Below, one piece after another: positions 1-5,586 of a stretch of DNA of 7,680 nucleotides (position 1 is the first letter of the stretch; the number at the start of each line of letters is the position of its first letter). This DNA comes from Acidobacteriota bacterium (GTDB taxonomy: Bacteria > Acidobacteriota > Blastocatellia > Pyrinomonadales > Pyrinomonadaceae): positions 1 through 7,680 of the forward strand of contig SXVE01000518.1 in the NCBI GenBank assembly GCA_005790265.1. Direction: 5' to 3'. The notes under the pieces were generated by a model. That model ran no database searches and was not told the DNA's origin. It was given only the letters and a program-made list of their open reading frames with translations. The translations under genes and the position numbers were made by a program.

Positions 1-87
1 CGCAAATCGGAAAAACTATATATTACCGGAAAAATGAAACTTTCGTAGGCAATCAAATTACAAACGATATGCTAAACGACAGAAAAC

Positions 88-119
88 AAAAAAAGACATT
101 TATCTAAATGTCTTTTTTT
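88..119. terminator. Symmetric Rho-independent terminator
   Basis: Seven A residues (88-94), a 7-bp perfect stem GACATTT/AAATGTC (95-101 with 106-112), the 4-nt loop ATCT, then seven T residues (113-119). Because the A-run pairs with the T-run, the structure can work in either direction. For the minus-strand receptor operon it lies about 280 nt past the stop codon. It could equally end a plus-strand gene that lies left of the window. I see no better hairpin nearer the receptor's stop codon. Confidence 0.85.
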
Positions 120-398
120 CCAACAAATATATAAATTGCGCTCAGGGCGGAAATCGAACTTGCGCGTTTACAAAAAAATACACGATTTCAAGTCTCGGTA
201 AATTGTTTTGCATACCTGGTTTACCTTTAATTTTTATTGTTTTCAGTTGTTTGTTGGTTTGGAGTTTTTTACCTGTGTTTCTCTTATTCGCATTCGACGG
301 CGCGGAGCCGACGGCAAACCAAATCTTTTTCCGAAATCTTCAAATGAAACAAGATCAGAAGCCGCCAAACAACTTTTGATACTATTTACCGTCCAATC
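120..398. other. Gene-poor intergenic stretch downstream of receptor
   Basis: Between the terminator and the receptor's stop codon I find no credible gene. A 64-codon open frame on the plus strand (208-402) begins with an ATG that has no Shine-Dalgarno. Its product is an aromatic-rich run followed by a basic stretch with no family resemblance, and it runs into the receptor's 3' end. The only structure seen is the tRNA-like segment described separately. The stretch is mostly AT-rich. Confidence 0.6.
136..198 (-). pseudogene. Degenerate tRNA-Ser(UGA)-like 3' segment
   Basis: Read on the minus strand, this stretch has an anticodon-loop-like CTTGAAA (186-192, anticodon UGA at 188-190), a long variable region, then GCAAG TTCGATT TCCGC, which is a T-arm with the conserved TTCRANN loop (loop at 152-158), and an acceptor-like CCTGAGC. 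The T-stem has two A-C mismatches and a G-U pair. The anticodon stem has an A-G mismatch. No matching 5' acceptor strand (GCTCAGG) or D-arm was found upstream on that strand, and there is no encoded CCA. It therefore looks like the decayed 3' half of a class II tRNA, perhaps left by integration of a mobile element. Chance resemblance over so short a stretch cannot be excluded. Confidence 0.35.
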
Positions 399-3300
399 TT
401 AAAAGTTTAATTTTAGTCCAAACTGAATTATTCGCGGATCTCCGGCTGAAGTGATTGACCCGAATTCAGGTGAACCGACGGTGGTATTCGGATTTCCCAA
501 AGGCGGAGTGTTCGTTAAATTAAAAATTTCTGTGCGAAACTCAATATTTGCCTGTTCGGACAATCTGATTCGTTTGATGATTGCCAAATCGAAATTTCGA
601 TAGCCCGGACCGCGCACCGGATTACGCGAAGCGTTGCCGATGGTGAATTGCGGAGCCGTTTGAAAAGCGGCGATGTTGAACCATTGTGCGGTTGAACGCT
701 GATTGTCCGGCAAAATCGGGTTTGAAATAATATTCGGTCGCTGCGTGCCGAACCCGGCAAAAGCGTTAAAGTTCGTCGCCTGCGTGACAGCGAGCGGAAT
801 TCCGCTTTGAAAATTGATGATGCCGTTCGCGCTCCAGCCGGTTAACAGTTTGCCGATGATGCCGCGCCTGCCTTTGAAAAAATTAAAATCATAAACGAAG
901 CTTGCCGCAAAGACATTTGGAACGTCGCCGCTCGACACGTCGCGTTCCAGGCTTCGGTTGAAACTGTCGGCGACGGGAAAATTGGCAACCGGTCCGGTTT
1001 GAATCGTCGCGTCAAAAACCGAACTCGCTTCATCAATCAATTTCGAGCGCGTGTAAACGACGAGAAACGATAAGTTATTTGATAATCGCTGCTCGATTTT
1101 CGTCTGCAAAGCGTGGTAGTTCGTGTTGCCGACATTGTTGCGGTAAAGCGAAACCGTATTAAAACAGGGAAACGGCTTTAAAGTTTGCGCTAATGACACG
1201 GTCGGGTCGCCCAAATTTGAGCGGTTCTGCGGGACGATGCCGAAACACGGATTCGGCACTTGCGTTAAGAGCCGCGTTCCCAGCGTCAATTGTTCCGCCG
1301 TTAATTGGTTAATATTCACATCCGGAATACCGACGTGCGTGATTTTGCTTCCGGCATACGCGATTTCAAACGCCAGATTGCGCGTTAATTGTCTCTGAAA
1401 CCCTAAATTCCATTGCTGCACGTATCCCGAACCCAAATCTTTATCTACACTGAAAACGCTCAGTCCGAATCCGGCATTCGCATCGAAAGCGACGGGCGAA
1501 ACGTTCGGGCGATTTGTGCCGGACAATGTAAAAGCCGCGTTGCGATTGTCCAGACTTCTTTGCGCCGCTGTTTGGACGAACGGGAAAAACGGCGTCGTAA
1601 ACGGAGTTGTAATACCGGCTTGTTCAATCCAGACAACGCCAAAACCGGCGCGCACGACGGTTTTGTTTGTCAGGCGATATGCCAGACCGACGCGCGGCGC
1701 AAAATTTAATTTGTGTAACCGGCGGGCTGATTCTGAGTTGCCGTTTCGTCCGAGATAATCGAGCGTTTGCGTTTCCAAATCAAAAACGGCGCCTCGATTG
1801 TTTTTTTCTGTCGAAGGAAAATTTAGCGTGTAGCGCAAACCCAGATTCAAAGTCAGCCGCGATGTGACGCGCCAATCGTCCTGCGCGAAAAGCTCTAGAA
1901 ACTTTGCTCGCGGTCGTAAGATTTCCGGCTGCAGATCAATCGAAAAATTCTGAACCTGTCCGAGCAGAAAACTCGCCAAAGCGTTTCCCGTCAAATTCGC
2001 CAACCCGCTCGGCGCGCCGCTTGCGCCCGTCGAATTAGTCAAAACCTGATTAAAAGTAAACTGTCCGGTGGGCGACGGCGGCTGCAAAATTTCGAGTCTT
2101 TGACGCCGGAAATCGCCGCCGAATTTGAACGAATGTTTTGCTCGGTGATAAGAAACGGCATCGTAAATTTCCGTTACGTCCGTCGTAAAATCGGTGTTCG
2201 TGTTCGGCGAAGCGCCGAGCTGCTGAAATCCGGCAATCGTTATGGTCGGCAAACTGTTGCGGAAAGCCGCTGTTTCCGGAGCCGCGCGCAGTAAATCGGC
2301 GTTGTCGCCGACGGCGGCGGCGGAACGTCTTTTCACGTCACGACTCGTATAACCAAAACGCGCTTCGTTGATTAAATCGGTTGAAAAGATGTGAGTGTAG
2401 TTGAAAATGAGCGAATCGGCTCTGATGTCAGTAATGCCGATTGCGCCGTTCGTGATCGTTCCGCTTCCTTCTTCAAAAGGCGTAACCGGATCGGAAAAAT
2501 CTTTGGCAAAAGAATATCGTCCGAACAAACTCGCGTTGTTGCCGAAGCGCTGGTCGAGTCGCGCGCCGAATTGATGTTGGTTTTGTTCTTCATTGCCGAT
2601 GCGCGTGAAATTGTTTGCCGCGCCCGTTGATGTGGGAAGCGGAAATCGTTGCAGAAGCCGCAATGCGGACGAATCAAAGTCAGAAAACGGAATGATGTTT
2701 CCGGCGTAAGCCAGCTTATCCGATGGTCTAAAAATCTGATTTTGTCTAACGTGAATACGGTTGCCGCTCGTATCGGTGACCAGAATCGGCGCATTTTCCG
2801 CTGCAGTTGTCGTTACCGCGCCGCTCGCCGTGCGGTACAGCAGCGCGCCCAGACTCGAAGAAAAATTCCCGCTTCGATTCGCCGGCGTCGGCACATTTGA
2901 TATGCGAATTCTTCCGATCAGCTGCTTGGTGCCTTGGTAATCGGCGAAGAAGAAAGTCTTGTCTTTGACGATTGAGCCGCCGACAACGCCGCCGAATTGA
3001 TTGCGCCGAAAAACGGGTTTTGTTTGACCGGCGGAAGCGAAAAGATTGAGCGCATTCAACGCTTCGTTGCGGAAAAATTCAAATACCGAGCCGCGCAGAT
3101 CATTCGTTCCGGCTTTCGTCGTCAAGTTGATTACCCCGCCGTTAAAACGTCCGAATTCGGCTGGCGGGTTGTTAATTTCGACTTTGAATTCGGCAATTGC
3201 GTCAATTACTGGAAAGAAAGCGACTTGTCCCGGCTCGGGCTGAAGAACTGAAATTCCATCAAAAAGATACTCATTCGTGCGCGGGCGACCGCCATTGATA

Positions 3301-3860
3301 CGCGGCAGACTTGCGCCCTCGGTCGTTCGCGGCGGTTGAGCGACGCCGGGCGCAAGTCCGACGAGCGAGAGAAAGCTGCGTCCGTTAACCGGCAAATCAA
3401 CTATTTTTCGATTATCAATGACTTGTCCCAAACTGCTCGTTTCCGAACGCAGAAGCGGCGCATCGGCACTGACCGTAACGACGGTGTCAAGCGTAACCAC
3501 CTGCATTCGCGCATCGAGTCTCACTCGCTCGCCGGTTGACAGCGTCACGCCGTCACGAATGAGCGGCGTAAAACCGGCGGCTTCAAATTTAATTGAATAA
3601 AGTCCGGGTTTCTGATTAGTAAAAATAAAACTTCCGTCGTCATCCGAAAACGTTTCAACAACTCGTTTTGTGCGTTTTTCCGTCAACTCGACACGCGCGT
3701 TTGCAATAATCGCCGCGGCGGAATCGGTGATTTCGCCGACGATTTCTGATTGTCCCGCTTGAGCGAAAATGGCGGAGGGCAAAGAAAACAGTATCGCAAC
3801 GGCAAACAGCGCAACCAACAAAACCTTGCTAAAAACGACGTTCGTATTTATTTTTTTCAT
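399..3860 (-). CDS. Oar-type TonB-dependent outer-membrane receptor
   Basis: An 1153-aa outer-membrane beta-barrel protein of the TonB-dependent receptor class. Residues 1-35 are a signal peptide (basic MKK start, hydrophobic core 13-33, cleavage probably after AQA). Residues 38-122 are a carboxypeptidase-regulatory-like beta-sandwich (GEITDSAAAIIANARVEL, then DDDGSFIF and PGLYSI). Residues about 140-255 are the plug, with DLPVNGRSF at 155-163, NEYLFDGISV at 196-205, and AEFGRFNGGVINLTTKAGTN ending near 253. The rest is barrel, ending in the terminal Phe (GLKLNF) expected for BAM-dependent insertion. No clear TonB box was seen between the sandwich and the plug. Two cysteines, C872 and C899, are the only ones noticed and may form a disulfide in an extracellular loop. 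The length is normal for Oar-like receptors. The gene lies 20 nt after the TOBE regulator, with no obvious Shine-Dalgarno before its ATG, so co-transcription and possibly coupled translation are likely. Ligand inferred, not shown: molybdate/tungstate or a chelate of them; carbohydrate or peptide uptake remains possible. Confidence 0.93.
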   Translation of the reverse strand: MKKINTNVVFSKVLLVALFAVAILFSLPSAIFAQAGQSEIVGEITDSAAAIIANARVELTEKRTKRVVETFSDDDGSFIFTNQKPGLYSIKFEAAGFTPLIRDGVTLSTGERVRLDARMQVVTLDTVVTVSADAPLLRSETSSLGQVIDNRKIVDLPVNGRSFLSLVGLAPGVAQPPRTTEGASLPRINGGRPRTNEYLFDGISVLQPEPGQVAFFPVIDAIAEFKVEINNPPAEFGRFNGGVINLTTKAGTNDLRGSVFEFFRNEALNALNLFASAGQTKPVFRRNQFGGVVGGSIVKDKTFFFADYQGTKQLIGRIRISNVPTPANRSGNFSSSLGALLYRTASGAVTTTAAENAPILVTDTSGNRIHVRQNQIFRPSDKLAYAGNIIPFSDFDSSALRLLQRFPLPTSTGAANNFTRIGNEEQNQHQFGARLDQRFGNNASLFGRYSFAKDFSDPVTPFEEGSGTITNGAIGITDIRADSLIFNYTHIFSTDLINEARFGYTSRDVKRRSAAAVGDNADLLRAAPETAAFRNSLPTITIAGFQQLGASPNTNTDFTTDVTEIYDAVSYHRAKHSFKFGGDFRRQRLEILQPPSPTGQFTFNQVLTNSTGASGAPSGLANLTGNALASFLLGQVQNFSIDLQPEILRPRAKFLELFAQDDWRVTSRLTLNLGLRYTLNFPSTEKNNRGAVFDLETQTLDYLGRNGNSESARRLHKLNFAPRVGLAYRLTNKTVVRAGFGVVWIEQAGITTPFTTPFFPFVQTAAQRSLDNRNAAFTLSGTNRPNVSPVAFDANAGFGLSVFSVDKDLGSGYVQQWNLGFQRQLTRNLAFEIAYAGSKITHVGIPDVNINQLTAEQLTLGTRLLTQVPNPCFGIVPQNRSNLGDPTVSLAQTLKPFPCFNTVSLYRNNVGNTNYHALQTKIEQRLSNNLSFLVVYTRSKLIDEASSVFDATIQTGPVANFPVADSFNRSLERDVSSGDVPNVFAASFVYDFNFFKGRRGIIGKLLTGWSANGIINFQSGIPLAVTQATNFNAFAGFGTQRPNIISNPILPDNQRSTAQWFNIAAFQTAPQFTIGNASRNPVRGPGYRNFDLAIIKRIRLSEQANIEFRTEIFNLTNTPPLGNPNTTVGSPEFGSITSAGDPRIIQFGLKLNF

Positions 3861-3880
3861 AAAATTAGCGAGTTGTTTTG

Positions 3881-4273
3881 TTATTCGCGAATCATCATTA
3901 CTTCGGTAGCTTTGATCAATGCGTAAGCCGTTACGCCTTTTTTCAGACCGAGGCTGCGAGCGGCATCGCTCGTAATAATCGCTGTGATAAGTTGTCCGCC
4001 GATATCCAACACGATTTGAGCGAGCAATCCGTCGAAACGCGCTTCAATCACCGTTCCCATTAATTTATTGCGACCGCTAATTCCGGCAAGCGAACCGCCT
4101 CGATCAATCTGCTTTCTGGCGTTCAAAATGCGCTCGATTTCTGCGCGCGGAATGCGGTGATGTCCGCCGGCGGTTTTCACCGAACTAATTTTTCCGTTGT
4201 AAATCCACTGTTTAATCGTCGGATAGCTCACACTAATTATTTCGGCTGCTTCCTTAAGTTTTAATAAATCCAT
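3881..4273 (-). CDS. Helix-turn-helix TOBE (molybdate-binding) regulator
   Basis: A 130-aa cytoplasmic DNA-binding protein. Residues 3-52 are an excisionase/MerR-type winged helix-turn-helix: LKLKEAAEIISVSYPTIKQW, then NGKI, then the wing motif GGHHRIPRAEIERIL. Residues 66-128 are a single TOBE/Mop domain: SGRNKLMGTV (66-75), QLITAIITSDAARSLGL, KKG, and KATEVMMI near the C-terminus. In Mop proteins and the ModE C-terminus these motifs bind molybdate or tungstate, usually in oligomers. The size fits the stand-alone HTH-TOBE family. The start is supported by AAGGAG (4288-4283) nine nt before the ATG. It is the first gene of a minus-strand pair with the TonB-dependent receptor 20 nt downstream. 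Inferred role: an oxyanion sensor controlling this operon and probably itself. Whether it represses or activates, and whether it prefers Mo or W, cannot be read from sequence. Confidence 0.9.
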   Translation of the reverse strand: MDLLKLKEAAEIISVSYPTIKQWIYNGKISSVKTAGGHHRIPRAEIERILNARKQIDRGGSLAGISGRNKLMGTVIEARFDGLLAQIVLDIGGQLITAIITSDAARSLGLKKGVTAYALIKATEVMMIRE

Positions 4274-4282
4274 TGAACTGTT

Positions 4283-4288
4283 CTCCTT
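4283..4288 (-). promoter_or_regulatory. Shine-Dalgarno of HTH-TOBE gene
   Basis: AAGGAG on the minus strand, nine nt upstream of the ATG at 4273-4271. It fixes the start codon of the regulator. The receptor gene downstream lacks an equivalent. Confidence 0.8.
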
Positions 4289-4315
4289 ATACAGAAATAC
4301 ACTGCAATACTCAAA

Positions 4316-4356
4316 ATCATATAAAAATTTCTATACGATTATATACGAATTATCAA
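4316..4356 (-). promoter_or_regulatory. Probable promoter/operator region of regulator-receptor operon
   Basis: This AT-rich segment upstream of the regulator contains, on the minus strand, a TTGATA box (4356-4351), a perfect TATAAT (4343-4338), TATAGA (4335-4330) and TATGAT (4321-4316). No single pair has both ideal boxes and ideal spacing: TTGATA to TATAGA is 15 bp, and TATAAT has only a poor -35 (GACCAA) 17 bp upstream. The direction and location are therefore convincing, but the exact boxes are not. The candidate operator repeats overlap the TATAAT. Confidence 0.5.
4332..4348. repeat. Tandem TATACGA repeat, candidate operator
   Basis: TATACGA occurs at 4332-4338 and again at 4342-4348, a 10-bp period (about one helical turn), overlapping the putative -10 sequences of the HTH-TOBE operon. 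A same-face tandem site is a reasonable target for the HTH-TOBE protein encoded just downstream. This is an inference from position and spacing; no binding motif is established for this protein. Confidence 0.4.
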
Positions 4357-4519
4357 ATGTTTGGTCCTAAAATCATCGTGGTTTAGGTAAATCTTGAATC
4401 GTTTCTAGTCATTTTGCCGGTGTTTGACGATGTATTCGCGAGAGCGACAGACTCGTTGAGGGGGTTGGGTTGCCGGGCGGAATTATAAGCTGCCAACAAG
4501 AGTTTCGGATGGTTTTTGA

Positions 4520-4555
4520 GTTGCCGGACGTTTCGCTGTGATAACGCTCGGCAAC
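4520..4555. repeat. Imperfect 13-bp hairpin
   Basis: GTTGCCGGACGTT (4520-4532) pairs with AACGCTCGGCAAC (4543-4555): eleven Watson-Crick pairs, one G-U pair and one A-C mismatch around a 10-nt loop. There is no T-run on either side, so it is not a standard terminator. It is the largest hairpin in the gene-free region. Confidence 0.6.
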
Positions 4556-4590
4556 GGCATCTCTGATTATTCGGTGCCTCCGCTTGACTT

Positions 4591-4608
4591 GTCCGTTCGT
4601 CTACGGAC
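4591..4608. repeat. 6-bp hairpin between TTGACTT repeats
   Basis: GTCCGT (4591-4596) and ACGGAC (4603-4608) form a perfect stem with a 6-nt loop. The direct repeat TTGACTT flanks it (starting at 4584 and 4611). The function is unknown. Confidence 0.45.
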
Positions 4609-4671
4609 GATTGACTTTTGTCAGCCGGCGTTCGATTCCGTTTTAGTAGCAAATACGGTCAAAGCAAGTGC

Positions 4672-4694
4672 GCAAAAGCTCATTTGTCTTTTGC
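4672..4694. repeat. 7-bp hairpin GCAAAAG/CTTTTGC
   Basis: GCAAAAG (4672-4678) and CTTTTGC (4688-4694) form a perfect stem around a 9-nt loop. No T-tract follows it on either strand, so it is not a clear terminator. Confidence 0.45.
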
Positions 4695-4760
4695 TCGATT
4701 AGCAAGTTGGATGTTGTTGTCGGGTTAAGCATCGTGTGAATGTGAGACGGATGAGAGCGA

Positions 4761-4790
4761 CAACCAAATAAAATCATCGTTCTTTGGTTG
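4761..4790. repeat. 8-bp hairpin CAACCAAA/TTTGGTTG
   Basis: A perfect 8-bp inverted repeat with a 14-nt loop. It can be lengthened by GAG (4755-4757) pairing with CTC (4791-4793) across a 3-nt bulge. It is followed on the plus strand by CACCTCC (4794-4800), complementary to a Shine-Dalgarno core. Read on the minus strand this is GGAGGTG with no ATG-initiated frame of note after it. Confidence 0.45.
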
Positions 4791-4980
4791 CTCACCTCCG
4801 GAACTTATTATTTATGAAGCAGAATTTCGATATGAATTTTGATCGCCGAGCCGTTAGTGCTGTGGTGGCTTGACCGATAAACTCGTAAAAGTTAATATTT
4901 GCGTAATCTTCCTTAATCGGTCCCCCAGAACTTTCGCTAGCCGAAGAAATCATTAATCGATTTTTGAGGATCTTCGACAG

Positions 4981-5008
4981 TTGTCAATTCCTTGATAGCT
5001 GGTATAAG
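4981..5008 (+). promoter_or_regulatory. Sigma70-like promoter for exported protein/protease operon
   Basis: TTGTCA (4981-4986), a 16-bp spacer, and TATAAG (5003-5008), placed so that transcription would start near 5015 and give a leader of roughly 55 nt before the ATG at 5071. Each box has one mismatch to consensus. The -35 box overlaps a CAGTTGTCAA motif that recurs as CAGCTGTCAA at 5039-5048. Confidence 0.45.
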
Positions 5009-5070
5009 TCAAATAACCAATTTTTAAAGTTTGAAGAGCAGCTGTCAAAAAGTTGTTCAGGGAAATAAGT

Positions 5071-5586
5071 ATGAACACAAACAAAAATACCAAAAATGTT
5101 TTTACCGGTTCGAAGCGTCTCCGGTATATCGGGGTAACCGCATTAGCGGCGTTTATCGCCGTTGGATTAGGAGCAGTCGTTTCGGCTCAAATTGCGACGA
5201 CTGATAAGGAAGCCGATTTGAAAAAAGGAAACTCAGTGACAAATAAGGTTGGCGATAATGGACGGGTCAGACCGCTGACGCCGGAAGAAGCTCAGATATT
5301 GGCGGACGGAATTAAACAACTCGTTAATCAATCGGACGAAGGCTTGCAGCAAATCGTCGAGCCGGACGGTTCGGTGTCGATGGATTTGGAAGGACGTTTT
5401 CAGAACGTCACTCTCGCGCAGAAAAACGTTGACGGCAGCGTTTCGCAAGCGTGCGTTGATAACCCGCAGAGCGCGGCGAAATTTCTGGGCATTGACCCGA
5501 AAGCGTTCGGCAGCCCGACGCAGGCGAAACGCGCCGCCAAACCGAAGCAGGCTCAAAGAGATGCGAGAGGAGATGAAATAGAATAA
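5071..5586 (+). CDS. Exported protein of unknown function, upstream of metalloprotease
   Basis: I do not recognise a characterised function. The product is 171 aa from the ATG at 5071, chosen because AGGGA (5059-5063) sits seven nt before it; an in-frame TTG at 5053 would precede that site. Residues 18-40 are a hydrophobic export signal after basic residues (KRLRY), with cleavage probably near VVSAQ. The mature part, about 132 aa, contains PLTPEEAQILADGIKQLVNQ (68-87), then a region with repeated DG turns (EPDGSVSMDLEGRFQNVTLA, then NVDGSVSQACVDNP), one cysteine at residue 118, and a low-complexity tail rich in Ala, Lys and Gln that ends acidic (GDEIE). The DG-S-x-x-x-CVD stretch recalls the short exported proteins labelled post-PEP-CTERM-1, which I recall only loosely. 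Its stop overlaps the start of the metalloprotease gene (TAATG), so the two are translated together. An accessory role (chaperone, inhibitor or trans-propeptide for the protease) is inferred from that coupling only. Confidence 0.82.
   Translation: MNTNKNTKNVFTGSKRLRYIGVTALAAFIAVGLGAVVSAQIATTDKEADLKKGNSVTNKVGDNGRVRPLTPEEAQILADGIKQLVNQSDEGLQQIVEPDGSVSMDLEGRFQNVTLAQKNVDGSVSQACVDNPQSAAKFLGIDPKAFGSPTQAKRAAKPKQAQRDARGDEIE

Larger units (their letters stand above)
4357..4975. other. Long divergent intergenic region, no recognised gene
   Basis: More than 600 nt without a credible gene. The only sizeable open frame is an 89-codon minus-strand frame at 4383-4652. It has no convincing Shine-Dalgarno, signal peptide or recognisable family, and its composition (many Ser, Asn, Arg, Gln) looks like read-through of structured non-coding DNA. 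The part at about 4420-4640 is visibly richer in G+C than its AT-rich flanks. It holds several inverted repeats, annotated separately. GTTGCCGG recurs directly at 4468 and 4520. Longer-range inverted repeats are GACCGAT/ATCGGTC (4872-4878 with 4916-4922) and CGAAGA/TCTTCG (4942-4947 with 4971-4976). No transposase remnant was recognised. Confidence 0.5.

Noticed and set aside
3..107. Open frame from the window edge to a TAA at 105-107 on the plus strand, possibly the C-terminus of a gene to the left
   Set aside because: Only 34 codons, AT-rich, and its stop lies inside the terminator stem. No family resemblance. It cannot be told from chance without the sequence to the left.
208..402. 64-codon plus-strand frame downstream of the receptor
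   Set aside because: No Shine-Dalgarno, unconvincing composition, and it runs into the receptor's stop codon.
4383..4652. 89-codon minus-strand frame in the divergent intergenic region
   Set aside because: No clear ribosome-binding site or recognisable domain, and it spans several hairpins. Treated as non-coding, though a decayed gene is possible.
4463..4713. Integron attC-like motifs (GTTGGGT at 4463, GTTGGAT at 4707, CCAAC near 4490)
   Set aside because: The core-site halves are in the wrong order or too far apart, no folded attC stem with bulged bases could be drawn, and no integrase is present.
5053..5070. TTG start six codons upstream of the chosen ATG for the exported protein
   Set aside because: The Shine-Dalgarno AGGGA lies between this TTG and the ATG at 5071, correctly spaced for the ATG only.
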